From contig OX235270.1 in assembly GCA_944472135.2 (NCBI GenBank), forward strand, positions 132,847,632 to 132,911,631: 64,000 nt of DNA, read 5' to 3'. Shown here one piece after another: positions 1-11,720 of this stretch. How positions within the stretch are numbered: position 1 is the first letter of the stretch; each line of letters opens with the position of its first letter. The stretch comes from Trichobilharzia regenti (lineage: Eukaryota > Platyhelminthes > Trematoda > Strigeidida > Schistosomatidae). Below the pieces are notes generated by a model that saw only the letters and a list, made by a program, of their open reading frames with translations, did not search any database and was not told where the DNA came from. Made by a program: the position numbers and the translations under genes.

Positions 1-903
1 AGTCAGAGTGAAGGTATAAAATCCGTAGGGATTTGTGAGGAGGAACCAAAATTGTCTACTTCTGTTATTATAGAGTTTGAAAATGATGAAGTCGACCAGA
101 TAGATGATGATAAATTGAATATTCGTGATAATGATCATGACAGTGCAGATTTGTCTTTGGTTGATCATGATGAAATGGGGAGAATGCCTACTACTGCTAA
201 GTTGAATACAGGTTCTGTACAACTACAACGTGAAGTAGAATTGAATGCAGATGCAGTTGCAGAAGGTATGGATACTTGTGAGACCGTCAGTGTAATTGAT
301 CAGCGTGTAGCCCACCTATCATCAGATTATAGTGCTAAAGGGGAGCTGATAGTAAAAGACAGTAGTGGTGGTAATCTTGCAGTTAGACAACTTTCTGAAA
401 GCCGAACAACAACAGCTTCTGATGCACCGCTAACTCCATCAACTGGTATCAATCAGTTGTCGTTGATGTTGTCATCCACGATAAAACAGACGCCCATCAA
501 CTCATGTATCTTGTGCAATGACTATGATAGTATTGGTGCATTTGAAAAGACGAAAGATATTGGTCAGTTTAGTGAGGATAAGCCAGATGTAAACGAGAGA
601 GTAATTGTTAAATTGACTTGCATGAATAAAGGCATTTCTAGTTTCAAGTTACTATTTGAATGCTATTATCTTTGGTGCAAATTACTCTGTGCCTACGCTT
701 GGTTGATGAGATATGTCGTGTGTTTGTTAGTCATCTATATTCTACGATACAATGACATGAGCGTGTTACCGTTCAGATTTGAGGATATAACTGATAGAGG
801 GAAGTCAGCAAATGAACTCTGCGACCTAGGGCGTCAACCTGAGAAGGGTTGTAGGCGTACTGCTGTAAGTCCTACAATTCTTCAAAGGGTAGTGCATCAA
901 TGA
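1..903 (+). CDS. Unassigned open frame entering from the left edge
   Basis: The frame is open from base 1 to a TGA at 901-903, about 300 codons, with no start that can be trusted. The first two thirds are acidic and Ser/Thr/Asp-rich and look disordered. Near the C-terminus is a Cys/aromatic hydrophobic stretch (about codons 220-250) that could span a membrane once. The last 20 codons lie in a 60-bp block repeated downstream at 1029-1093, so the present stop may not be the original end. I do not recognise the protein. It may be the last exon of a host gene. It may also be a 3' accessory frame of the element whose LTR lies at 1777-2146, since it sits where such a frame would be. It has no reverse transcriptase, integrase or zinc-knuckle motif. 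Coding status is uncertain. Confidence 0.3.
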   Translation, partial: SQSEGIKSVGICEEEPKLSTSVIIEFENDEVDQIDDDKLNIRDNDHDSADLSLVDHDEMGRMPTTAKLNTGSVQLQREVELNADAVAEGMDTCETVSVIDQRVAHLSSDYSAKGELIVKDSSGGNLAVRQLSESRTTTASDAPLTPSTGINQLSLMLSSTIKQTPINSCILCNDYDSIGAFEKTKDIGQFSEDKPDVNERVIVKLTCMNKGISSFKLLFECYYLWCKLLCAYAWLMRYVVCLLVIYILRYNDMSVLPFRFEDITDRGKSANELCDLGRQPEKGCRRTAVSPTILQRVVHQ

Positions 904-1093
904 GCAGTCCAATGTGCTTGGTGTGTGATTTTGTACATATGTTCATATTGTATATACTAAATTGATATCATCTGTCATCTAGCTGTTGGTAATTCTGTTT
1001 GTGTCCGGACGACTTCCACTTGTATCATCAACCTGAGAAGGAATGTAGGAGTACTGCTGTAAGTCCTGCGATTCTTCAAAGGAGTTCGTCAAG
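835..1093 (+). repeat. Two 60-bp direct repeats 130 bp apart
   Basis: The block starting CAACCTGAGAAGG at 835-896 recurs at 1029-1090 with a handful of substitutions. Shared words include GTACTGCTGTAAGTCCT and ATTCTTCAAAGG. The first copy lies inside the open frame and supplies its last codons; the second is non-coding in that frame. Confidence 0.7.
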
Positions 1094-1776
1094 ACATGAT
1101 ACACCAGTTTGTGTGTACTGTTTGTGTATTTGTGTGGTGTGTCATATCAATTGTTAGATTCATTGTGCTTACTCGTTGTTTTCGTACCTTGTTGTTATTG
1201 CGTAATTTTGTTAAAATTTTCGTCGTGATTACTTCTGAAGTTGTTTCGAGTCTTCTACATCCGTGAATGAATTGATTGATGTTAGAGACAGCAGATGGAT
1301 TGTATACGCCGGGGAGGCTATTGCTGAGAATGAAATGCATACGGAGATAATTGTTAGCTGCGGTCCGACACGCCGGGGAGAAAGAGTGTAAACGACTGAG
1401 GCTCGCATACGTCACCGTTACCAGAACTGAGGCAGAATGAGTGACAAGCGATTGCAGTGGTAATTGGTAGTGAGTAGATAAGAGGATGTGCGTAGAGTAT
1501 CGTGAGGTGCTGCTATGGTCACGTTGCATTCTGCAAGAGTCATTCTAGCAAATGGCGATTGTGTTGCAAGATGTCAAGAGGATGTCTTTAACTGGAAGGC
1601 GCTGATCGTCATTAATGTGCGAGATTGTGCTGTGGGTATGCTTGTGGTGTGTTGGCTTTTCTGTTTGTTTTCCATTTCAGCTCTGTCCGTGTGACCCAGG
1701 TTCTCGCAATGGCATTCAAGAAAACATGTATTGGTCGTGATGAAAAAAAGGGATGGATGCATTTGTGGCCGGGGAG
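1094..1776. other. Unassigned stretch with three CCGGGGAG boxes
   Basis: No supported gene. The octamer CCGGGGAG occurs near 1310, 1372 and 1770, the last touching the start of the LTR at 1777. A purine-rich run (GAAAAAAAGGGATGG) lies just before that third box and could serve as a polypurine tract. The region may therefore be internal sequence of an LTR element lying to the left. A 146-codon minus-strand frame here has no recognisable content. Confidence 0.35.
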
Positions 1777-2146
1777 TGTCAATGTAGTTGAAGATTGAAC
1801 GATCAATTCATGGTTGTTTGCTCAAACCCAACTTCTCCAATTTTCGCGGAGGCATCAATACACCAGTCATCGTCACATCGGTCGCTGTTCAGAAAGAAGT
1901 CAGGAGAAAACCGTCAGAAGTAATATTGTGATTTATTATTGTAATATTTGTTCATAGACCTTAGTTTTATAGCTTACTTTTAAAGTTGGCTATATGTTGG
2001 TGTTACAATAAAGAATTCTCGAGTGGCCAATCGGTGTTTTGGTTTTGCGTCCGTTATTACTAAGCGTTTCTGAGAAACTTCAATGAACAGTGTGAGTCCC
2101 AGCGTAGCAAGAGCTGGGCATTGACGGTTTACGAGACGTGACTGAG
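1777..2146 (+). repeat. LTR of family A, copy 1
   Basis: This 370-bp block is nearly identical to 4981-5351 and to the reverse complement of 10839-11197. The family begins TGTCA and ends TGACA, the short inverted termini expected of an LTR; this copy has a mutated end (ACTGAG). It holds an AATAAA-like signal (ACAATAAAG). No 5-bp direct repeat flanks it: GGGAG lies to the left and AACCA to the right. It is therefore either the 3' LTR of an element reaching left of the window or an old solo LTR with eroded flanks. Confidence 0.75.
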
Positions 2147-3519
2147 AACCATGTTTGCTAGTTCGGGTTAAATGAATAACCACACATGTCTCTGGAAGAT
2201 ACCACACATTCATTGCTCCAAATCCCCAAGTTCTAGCTAGTCTGTTTCCCGATTAGGCGAAATTGAGTGTCTGAATACTAAGCTAAATTAAATGTGACAG
2301 AATAAATAAGGCTGTCTTAATGACCTTTCTGAAATTGTGGGACTTTCAGGCATGTGCATTCTAGCCAGTCTGACTTGTTGAATCTTCATAATGTGAAAGC
2401 CCAATCATACTAGGGTGTGGAGTACGTAACAGTATGATTGTACACTTCTTGTTAGTTGTAGAAATTAGAGACAGTGTACATGAGTTTTGTTTAAAACGAT
2501 TCTTGTTAAAATATATATAACTTCCGTGTACAATTGGAAATACATTATACTGTTGGAGTCTTCGCCTTCTTCCTGGCCATTTCTGCTTACTCGCTCCACT
2601 CATACCGTGTTGTATGCTTTGGATTTATTGAAGGAGTCTATTATCCTAATCCGAAGACAACTCTACAACCGGCACACAACACCTTCAAGCAGACGCAACT
2701 CCAGCAGTGAACGCTCCCGTGGATTATATAAATAATTTGTAGCAGAGGACTTATACTTTATATCCAGTAATCCTTTTTATTGATATTACCAGTTACTACA
2801 TTTTTTGGTAATATATTGTTACTCAACGTCTCATTGACTTGGATTATTATTCTCATATTTGTAATGTTAGTGAGCTCTCATAACGGTCCCCTACAAAGGC
2901 AACAGCTACCGCTGCGCTGAATCTAATTTAACTGAATGACTGTGGAGTGATTGACTTAATATTGGCTTCCCAATTTACCGGCTCATTGTTTCGTCTTGTA
3001 CGAAGCTTAATGACTTTTCTTAGGATTTTTCAGTGACAGATAATACTTTTTTTCATGATGGAAAGTTGTGCGTCAGTGGCGCATGCCTGCTACAGAAACT
3101 TCAAGCCACTAGCTTGAAGCCCTATGTTCCACTGGGGAACGTGAAGAAAAAAATGGAGGATACTGACTGAAGGTAAAGTGAAAATCCATGTCTGAACAAG
3201 ACCGAAAACATCCGTCTGTGAGCTAATAGTCTGGTAAATAATTCCCCAAAATTATTTCCCACAGCAATCATCACTGAACATTGGATGCTGACACTCACTG
3301 TTTAAGTCGACTTGTTTAGCTGAAGGCTTCCGGTCAAGTATCTATGCCATTCGGTTCTCCGTCGTGCCACGTTCGTGCACGATCACTAGCCAGTTAAGCA
3401 ATCAGCACGCAGTCCGTTTGGGTCCCGAAATATAACTCGTAATTTGGACAACCAATTCAGCTGTTTTGCTTTGGTCCGCGAGAAGCGAATAGTATAGGAG
3501 TTGTTGGTATAAGACCTTG
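2147..3519. other. No supported gene; SINE 3' end near 3070-3165
   Basis: AT-rich sequence with short overlapping frames on both strands and no recognisable protein. Only the SINE tail listed separately can be assigned. Confidence 0.5.
3068..3165 (+). repeat. Fragment of a tRNA-headed SINE with LINE-like tail
   Basis: GTTGTGCGTCAGTGG matches the start of the SINE at 42224. The tail TTGAAGCCCTATGTTCC followed by ACTGGGGAACGTGAAG matches its 3' end. The tRNA-like centre present at 42224-42300 is missing, so this copy has an internal deletion. Confidence 0.65.
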
Positions 3520-3713
3520 TGTGGTGATTGACAATTTCTATCTCTGTATTGTTTAAATACTTACTGTTGATTCTTAATATGTTTCTTATATGAATGGCAT
3601 TATAATTCCGCTAAATACAAATTCCTGAATTCCACCCTCTCTTTGTTTTCGTTGGATTCTTGTAATTCGGTCATCTCGAAATACAAATACTACGATTACC
3701 AATAATTACAACA
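3520..3713 (+). repeat. 5' LTR of the gypsy element
   Basis: It begins TGTGGTGATTGACAA and ends AATTACAACA, giving TGT...ACA termini. It matches 5537-5730 with only a few differences, mostly close to the 3' end. Confidence 0.88.
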
Positions 3714-3736
3714 AATTGGCGTCGCGAGCAGGATCC
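3714..3736 (+). other. Putative primer-binding site
   Basis: Directly after the 5' LTR comes a GC-rich TTGGCGTCGCGAGCAGG segment, out of character with its AT-rich surroundings and in the place where an LTR element pairs with a tRNA 3' end. The priming tRNA was not identified. Confidence 0.6.
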
Positions 3737-3740
3737 AAAT

Positions 3741-4585
3741 AACCTTGGAAAATTTCCTATAAATGGTTCACTGCGGGAAATTGCTGATTATCTTGAATGC
3801 TTCGATGCATGGTCCATTTCAAAGAACGTTCGGGATGACAAAATTCCAGCACATTTCATTACTGCTATTGGGCTAGATGCATATAGCCTAGTGAAGAATC
3901 TGGCGTTTCCAGATAAACCTATTTCTCTGTCATATGACAAGATCCGTGAACTTCTCATACATCACTTTCATGTAACTGCTTTTGGGACCAGAGAGAGGGC
4001 TCAATTCAATAAACTGATTCGTTTCCCCCAACCAGAAGATTAGAGACTTTATTCTTCAACTCCAAATACAAGCTTCAAAGTGTAACTTTGGAGGTCAGCT
4101 GCATACTCAACTACGTGATCATCTAATTGCTGGAATCAATATTCCTAAGTTAGAGAAAGAGTTAATTCAGATTCCTTCTTGTACCTTGAAAACTGCTAAA
4201 GATTTATGTATTATATATGAAGATGTCAACAGTGAATACTCTGCTCCCACTACGTCAGTATCTGATGTCACGTTGTCCAAAGTCGAAAATACAAGTGTTC
4301 ATGGAAAGCAATCCAAACTGTTGTCCACAGGTAATAGAATGCAGCGAGAGATCAAAAACATTAAACCGTGTTTATCCTGTGGAAAGTTACATCTACGAAG
4401 CACTTTCCGTTTTCGGGGTGCTAAGTGCCATAAATGTGGTAAAGTTTGACACATCAAGACCGTTTGCAGAAGTTCGAATACTTATGTTACTCAGAATTCT
4501 TATAATTCTCCCAAGCTATCTAGTAAAATTGAGTCAATGTGTCTTGCAGCTTTTCAAAATACTCAAGCTCATCCAATGAAAACCT
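3741..4585 (+). pseudogene. Broken gag of the gypsy element
   Basis: Conceptual translation gives a gag-like stretch (LREIADYLECFDAWS, then FGTRERAQFNKLIRFPQ), a frameshift with stop near 4035-4041, and continuation in another frame to a nucleic-acid-binding tail. The tail has a first Cys cluster (CLSCGKLH) and then a CCHC knuckle (CHKC...H...C), where a TGA at 4447-4449 replaces the usual glycine before the histidine. Gag normally packages element RNA into cytoplasmic particles. This copy cannot make a full product because of the frameshift and the stop. Confidence 0.75.
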
Positions 4586-5548
4586 CCACTACAAGTTCAC
4601 CAACTCAAGCGTCAACTCTTTTCAAAAATGTGGTAACCGAGTTACAATGCGAACTGTCGAAAACACGAAAAAAACTGAATGAGATGAGAGAGCAACTGAT
4701 TAAAATGGAGGAATTGTTGCATATGCATAGATTGTGTCTGTTGAATGCAGAGCATACAAGTACCCGTGTAAGTCCTGCAAAACTATTCAAATCTCGAATT
4801 CTCAGAAAGCATCTGATGTCCGCGACTTCTAATGTACATTATTACAGAGGGGATGACTATAGACCTTCTTTTGGAGTTATACTACAAAAAATGGGAAGTC
4901 GAGTGGTGAAGATATTAGACATCAAAGATCACTGAGTTCATAACAGACACCTGGACAAAGTGACAATAAATGAAGTAGATTGTCAATGTAGTTGAAGATT
5001 GAACGATCAATTCATGGTTGTTTGCTCAAACCCAACTTCTCCAATTTTCGCGGAGGCATCAATACACCAGTCATCGTCTCATCGGTCGCTGTTCAGAAAG
5101 AAGTCAGGAGAAAACCGTCAGAAGTAATATTGTGATTTATTATTGTAATATTTGTTCATAGACCTTAGTTTTATAGCTTAATTTTAAAGTTGGCTATATG
5201 TTGGTGTTACAATAAAGAATTCTCGAGTGGCCAATCGGTGTTTTGGTTTTGCGTCCGTTATTACTAAGCGTTTCTGAGAAACTTCAATGAACAGTGTGAG
5301 TCCCAGCGTAGCAAGAGCTGGGCATTAACGGTTTACGAGTTGTGGCTGACATAGTTCGTTCCAATTATAATATTAATAATTCCGCTACCAATCCTGATTT
5401 CGTGGATAATTCAGAAATAAGTCCAGATAATACTGATGAAAATAATATCACAGAATCAGTTAGAAGGTCGCAGCTACTTGCAGGCAAACCGAGACATCGT
5501 TATAAATACGCAAGGAGATATTCGACGTGTGGCAGATGTGGTGACTGA
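4537..5548 (+). pseudogene. Pol C-terminal remnant split by a solo LTR
   Basis: The frame opens with gag-spacer residues, passes a predicted coiled coil (LSKTRKKLNEMREQLIKMEE), and then reads YRGDDYRPSFGVILQKMGSRVV, which resembles the region after the integrase core in gypsy pol. It stops at 4933, then is interrupted by the family A LTR at 4981-5351. It resumes at 5355 and ends with an Arg-rich tail (RRSQLLAGKPRHRYK) typical of the end of such polyproteins. Removing the LTR and one 5-bp duplication would bring the two halves back into one frame, which confirms the LTR is a later insertion. The central pol domains are deleted. Confidence 0.75.
4981..5351 (+). mobile_element. Solo LTR of family A inside the gypsy pol
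   Basis: A 371-bp LTR with intact TGTCA...TGACA ends. It is flanked by TAGAT on the left (4976-4980) and TAGTT on the right (5352-5356), a 5-bp target duplication with one change. No internal region is present, so recombination between two LTRs has removed the rest. Confidence 0.85.
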
Positions 5549-5730
5549 CAATTTCTATCTCTGTATTGTTTAAATACTTACTGTTGATTCTTAATATGTT
5601 TCTTATATGAATGGCATTATAATTCCGCTAAATACAAATTCCTGAATTCCACCCTCTCTTTGTTTTCGTTGGATTCTTGTAATTCGGTCATCTCGAAATA
5701 CCAATACTACGAATACAAATAATTACAACA
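5537..5730 (+). repeat. 3' LTR of the gypsy element
   Basis: Partner of 3520-3713, with the same TGTGGTGA start and AATTACAACA end. It is followed at once by the CCTTG target duplication. Confidence 0.88.
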
Positions 5731-8700
5731 CCTTGCGTTAGTATACTCCGTGCAATTGGCGAACGTCAATACCGTCAACCTCTATAAATCCGTGTTCCAC
5801 CAGCTAGCCTACCAACTGACAACTATCTCAGATAGTTTTACCATAGGCTCTAGTTATATTTGACTATTTCAAATTTCTTGTCACCCATTATTACTTTTTT
5901 CCGATACTTCTGTGGATTTGGTTTCAGAGTCATTTTATCCTAACCAGTAAATACATAGGTATTTATCTCGTTCGAACCGGTTCAGCTGGTTGAAGAGGCC
6001 TTAGTAGAAAAGTGTATGGAAGGTTTTTTGAAATCGATATAAATTTTACTCATCAGACTGTTATCCCTGTTCACCATACCGGGGCCATCCGAACTCATGG
6101 ATGTTAATATTGAGCGACAAATCATAGCAGAAATATTCGGAAAATTCTTACGTTCTTCGCTTCTTCTGATCTGGCCACCTCATCTGAATTACTTGTAAGT
6201 ACTGGTATGCCTATAGTTATTTTAGTCCTACTTTTTGTATATGAGTATAGTCCTTCAGGGCAGTATGAACGTCTCTCCTATTCTGTGAGAGATAGTCGCT
6301 TCCATATTACAGCTAACTGATCTTGTAAGCTGTCTCGCAACTCTATTAACCCCCTTGCTCCATTTTTATATACGAAGAGGTTTACGCGATTACTTCTGAA
6401 GGGTTGACCAAGGCACATAGATCCTGGTTTGCTTATTAATTTCCCCAGGCTTATTCAGAAATACCACTCATCTTAACCAGCTAGTGAGATAGGGCTGCTG
6501 CTTTCCTATTCAATGATATATCTGACTTCCAAATGTTTGAACAAGAAGACTCCTTTTACTTGTAAGTGAAGTTATGAGTTGTGACCATTGCCGCCCAATT
6601 TCGTTATTGCTACCTTTTCTGGTTTGTAGATATAAAACCCAGGACAGAGGGGTTGTATCATGTCGATGCATATCCATACTGCACATGTATATATTCAAGG
6701 ATAGCCAGAGTACGTTTTCAATGGAGACAGTTGTCCAGGCTACCTGCTGTCAATATACGGGGCTCTGAAGTTGGGGCTTCAGTAGATGACCCCGATCGTT
6801 ACATTACCCTAATTTAGACTATTACCACAAATTGCGGCTTTGTCAGTGCCACTGTTACACTCTTCGACAAACGTTAACTCAACTCCGATGTCATCCCGGA
6901 TATATACAGCAAGTTCACCTTATGTCCGACCAAAACTATGTTTGCTCCAACTAAGGTATTCCTCGAGTGGAGTGAGGTGACCACTCATTAACAACTAATT
7001 CTCAGTATCTGATTTCAAGTAAGGATTTAGTATTTCACACAGTAATTACAATTCAGGAAAGTTGTTACTCATACAGGACACGTCCGTATGGAATACTAAA
7101 ACAAATGGGTGTTCATTTGACTTATGAATTGATGACCTGGTAACATTGATCCCCAAGACCTCACCACGTGAAAACCCGACATCTGAAGATTCATTTCATC
7201 CAAATCTAATAGAGCATTTAATTCTGCTACTGATTCTCTCCTCTTGATTTTTTCATCTTGGTCGTGCCTGTAAAAATGGCATGCATTTTCATGTAATTTT
7301 ATATGTTTATATGAAAATATACATTATTATTATCCAATGCCCTGATTCTCAAACTTCGTTCCCTGGTTTCAAATGTCTTGTTGAGAATGATATCTCTTTG
7401 CTTTCCATTCTTTAGCACTACTTTCAGTAGTTACCGCGAGCTTTCACTTATGTCGGTATTACATTCCCCATTTTTGATAATCCTTCTTATATGGACACTG
7501 CCAATCGTGTGAGGAAGTAGGTCGCTAAAAACTGACTACATCGCCCCAAGATCACGAACATGGAGCACAACTGGATCAACCTTAGTCTTTTTTTCCAAAT
7601 TCTGAATAATCATGTAGGCAAAGTCTGAAGTCGTAGAATCTTGCCTATAGAGTTGTAATGCTTTTCATATAAATCTGTCTGTTTATATGAAATATATTAT
7701 AATTATTACTTAAACAACACCAACTGTCATTGGGACCTGATCAGCAGATCCAGCATTATTCTTGTCGGTGGATGCATTAAGTAGGGGTAAACAACCCCCT
7801 AAAATTATTAGAGTACAGCATCCTCCACTCATTGTTCAGTGCTGACCTTCACCATCTAAGTCCAATTGTTAGACGGAATGTAGGCGGTCAAGCATGAGCG
7901 ACATACGGTGTGCTGTAACTTTAAGTTCCTGCACAGCCGACAGCTGGTTAGGTGATCGTTACCGCTACACACTCCTGATCCCGAAATGCATCTCATCCTT
8001 GGGACAATCACTTTGCAGTTTCTTATTACCTCTGGTCTTAGTAGAATGAGTACCTTGAGACTTACAGGGCAAAACTTGCGTTTGTCAACAGCGTACCTTG
8101 CGTAACCGTCGATACCCCCCATCTCCTAATCTGGAGTCTACCCACGCAGACATCGTCATCTTCCAAAACTACTTACCCTTCGGTGTTTTCAGTATGGCAT
8201 TAGATTCTCCTGTAGTGGTTCTGCCGCAAGAAGGAACCAGTCTCTCAGTCGATATGGCATGCTTCTCCATAACGATCTCACCATTTGATTTTGCAGTATC
8301 GACGCTGCCTTTCCTTTTTTATTTTCGAGACTCCTTGGAAAGCTGTGCTTATGTGCGATCATTACTCTAAGGTCCAGTAGAATCTCACTATCGTGGCGTA
8401 GCACAGAATTTTCCCTAATAGCAACTTTATATGCCACTTGATTCCATATATCTACCTCAATGTTAAATTCCTAGATAGGAGGAGTTTTACGTCTTCATGG
8501 GCAAAGGCGAATTCAGATTATCCGCACAACTTTTACGCGGACAGAGATGATAGCTTATTGCTTCTCTCTGACTACCTGATGCGATTAACACAACGAAATA
8601 GCAACTGCTTCACCGCGTGAAATTACTACCTTCCTTTTCGAACCGTGATGTTTAATAAGGTAATTTTGATGTGTTTGTGTTCTCTGAGCTGGATGGTTGA

Positions 8701-10838
8701 TTTGCGAAGCTTTCATGACCCTACCAGGTGACATCTTCAGCGCATACTTCAAATTGAAGTACTGACTGGACAAAGAATATTAATTTATTCAGTGACTGGG
8801 AGTTGAATTACACATTTTAAACTAGTAGACCGTGGACAGACACATTATAAGAAGAGAATAACTTAAACAGATGTAGGCCACTTAGCACCGCCAAATGAAA
8901 AATCTCGAAAAAATCTAAGCTGTTACTATGCGTTTACTTGCATGTGATCACACGACAGGGTAGGGTAGAGACCATTATTAAGAGGCACTGCAGTTTGATG
9001 GGGAAAATCTTCGTTCACTGAATCAATATCAAACACAGAATTACACCACTCTAAGCAGAAACAGGAATCTTATATATTTACTCCCATCATATACTGAGTA
9101 GATATGTGCCCGTGAAGTTCTCGATTAATGAAATTGCAGTATGCTGGCTTCTGTTCATCTGGTCCTGCTTTGTTTCCACGTGATTAGGCAGGGACTCCAG
9201 CCGCGGAATGTGTCTTATGAATCCTGCAGCAAATGTAGAGATATTCATGCGGTAGCATCCTGCGCGTTTATCAGCTATACTATTAGGCTCGCTGAAATTC
9301 TGTGTCTTTCGATCAAAACATGTTGTAGTTAATTTCAGTTCAAAAATTTCATCAAAATAGGCTAATGAACAAAACGACAACCTAGTAGATCTTTTTGGTC
9401 CCGTTAAAGGTCGGACATGTACATATCCAAATGCCAGCGGTCCTTATCAAATAGCTCCACTTTTCGTGCAGTGATCAGGCACATATTTGAAGAGGATTTA
9501 CGGTGATAATCATAGCGTGCTAGGAGTTCATCGGCAGCTTTAAAAATCGTCAGGTGATATGTTTTTCCATCCAATGAAAAGCAGAGAATTTTTGTACAAC
9601 ACTAAGTCCTTAGAGAAATGGCTGTGCACCCAGGCTCACTTTTCCTAAACAGTTGTTACAAAAAATAAAAGCATTAGGGTATCCCTAAGCGTCGATATAG
9701 ATTTTTCTAATAGCTTGTCAAAAGATGTGAATAATCTTGTTGCAGCTTAGACATATGTGCAAGATTTATATCGACTTACTTCGCTAAAATATCCAGTTTT
9801 TCCTGAGACAAAGGACTGGCAAAAATATTTGTTTTGAGTTTAGTAGTATGGACATCTATGTAACACTGCGAAACTTTTTCAAAATCGTGTGCACTCTATC
9901 AAATTAATACTGTCCGAATAAGTACAGAATTGTTGGTGAAGTGGCAAAAAATCAGTCACTATGATGAAACCTTGACCCAAGAACAGATAAATAAAATGTT
10001 TGCAAATGAAGATGAGCACACTGTATTCGAAATATATGCTGTTGCCTCTTGCGAGATAACATCATGAATCTTATCTCTTAAAACAGTTCCCATCGCTATC
10101 TGGATTCATGAGTAAACTGGTTCGGTCGGAAGTGGGTCGACTTCAGTCTCTTTGTCCTCCCCACATTTGATCACTCAATCACTACTTCTACTAGTGCAGT
10201 CCTATTAAGTGACATCACCCAGGGCGATTTTCTAATGAAGCGAAGGATTAGATGAGATACTCAGGGCTTGTCACCAGACAGGTAGACATCTTGATCCACG
10301 TGGAGAAGGGAAACCTGAGTTATAAACCTGTGGTGGACGCTAAAAGGATTTAATGAAGTATGAGTTCTGATAATCAGGTGAATTTAGCTTCTGATGCCCT
10401 CCATTGTTGTGTGGATCGCACATCAATTCAAAGGGTCTGTGAATGGTCCCTAATTCGGTTAGGTCATCTGACTGCTGTCTCAGCCTTCGCACAAATCTTG
10501 GAAGAATAAATGCGGAACACCCACCGTGCACCTTCACGAGTAACTTTCTCAACTATATGCCCGGCAGTGAGATCCCTTTCTTTTCTTTTTTCACATAAGT
10601 CTTTTGTTTTATTTTTATCACTATTATGTTTTCTGATATCTTCACTTTAATCAGCCATTCGTTATTATAGAAGACCCAAAATTATCCAATTTTAGTGGCT
10701 GCCTCCAATATTTCGGACTCCAGAGCAACATCTAAGGTGGCTATTCTGAAATTGCATGTATAAGCTTGTTTCCATAAAGGCATGTATAAAAGAACGAAGT
10801 GGAGACATTTGAATACATTCGTGTGTGGGTTTGGATGG
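5731..10838. other. 5.1 kb without a supported gene or known repeat
   Basis: Short frames occur on both strands, such as 6574-6768, 8098-8370 and 9087-9380, but none carries a recognisable domain. Codon use is unremarkable and there are no convincing splice-flanked exons. I see no tRNA, simple array or element ends. Confidence 0.5.
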
Positions 10839-11197
10839 TGTCAGCCACGTCTCGTAAACCGTCAATGCCCAGCTCTTGCTACGCTCGGGCTCACGCTGTC
10901 GTTTGAAGTTTCTCAGAAACGCTTAGTAATAACGGACGAATAAACCAAAACACCAATTGGTGACTCGAGGATTCTTTATTGTAACACCAACATATAAACA
11001 ATGTTACAACTAAGGTCTGTGAACAAATATTACAATAATAAATCACAATATTACTTCTGACGGTTTTGGCCTGACTTCTTTCTGAACAGCGACCGATGAG
11101 ACGATGACTGGTGTATTGATGCCTCCGCGAAAATTGGAGAAGTTGGGTTTGAGCAAACAACCATGAATTGATCGTTCAATCTTCAACTACATTGACA
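10839..11197 (-). mobile_element. Solo LTR of family A, minus strand, with perfect TSD
   Basis: This is the reverse complement of the 1777 and 4981 copies, 359 bp, running from TGTCAGCC on the + strand to ATTGACA. GATGG flanks both ends (10834-10838 and 11198-11202), a perfect 5-bp target duplication. No internal sequence remains. Confidence 0.9.
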
Positions 11198-11214
11198 GAT
11201 GGCGTACACAACGT

Positions 11215-11720
11215 GCGATTAGCAGGGAATCCTATAGAGTTGGCATTTAGGTTAGCTGGTGTCGATGGCGCAATAGGCTTGAAAGCCAGTGGTACACAAC
11301 CTGAGTAGACCCCTACTAAGAGTCATCTATGCACTGTGATGATAGGTTATACCACACTATGAAGCAAATGATCACAGAAGACTTACTTTTTTAGCTATTT
11401 CTGATTACGCATCGGTGGATTCCAGCTTGGATGCAACTGAGGATAAATTATACTATCAGGCGAATGAGCTCATGGAAGATGGCTCTCCAGAAGACTTTGT
11501 AGCACTATCTGGGGATTTGAACGCGTGGATTTGGCATCTACGCTCAGAAAAGCGTCATTTGGGTGGTCTTGTGTGAGAGGCGATGAAAGATAAGAACAGG
11601 TACCGTCTTTTGCAACTTTGCGTTGGTCATAACACAAGTCTGCCAGGCATCAGCTGAAGGAACAGCCCTTATCGTGTTGCTACTTGGGGTTTTACTCTGC
11701 TCTTTAAACCTAGATTCAAG
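11215..11720 (+). pseudogene. LINE endonuclease fragment
   Basis: Across several frames the translation resembles the apurinic-type endonuclease of non-LTR retrotransposons. A segment around 11410-11570 reads like DATEDKLYYQANELMED, then a GDLNAW box and an SEKRHLGG motif, in the order seen in these nucleases. The endonuclease nicks target DNA to prime reverse transcription. Frameshifts and stops show it is dead. It probably belongs to the LINE family whose 3' ends are at 43010 and 52800. Confidence 0.55.

Larger units (their letters stand above)
3520..5730 (+). mobile_element. Internally deleted Ty3/gypsy element with nested LTR
   Basis: Two almost identical 194-bp LTRs (3520-3713 and 5537-5730) enclose a primer-binding-like site, a broken gag and the last part of pol. 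The element is flanked on both sides by CCTTG (3515-3519 and 5731-5735), a perfect 5-bp target duplication, so both ends are certain. Protease, reverse transcriptase, RNase H and most of integrase are absent: gag runs almost directly into the pol C-terminus, leaving a 2.2-kb non-autonomous derivative. A solo LTR of family A (4981-5351) sits inside the pol remnant. The near-identity of the LTRs suggests a fairly recent insertion. The zinc-knuckle pattern and the pol C-terminus fit Ty3/gypsy of the Mag/K02A2.6-like type; this clade call is inference. Confidence 0.88.

Noticed and set aside
1089..1529. 146-codon minus-strand frame
   Set aside because: No domain, no splice context, and composition consistent with a chance frame opposite repeat sequence.
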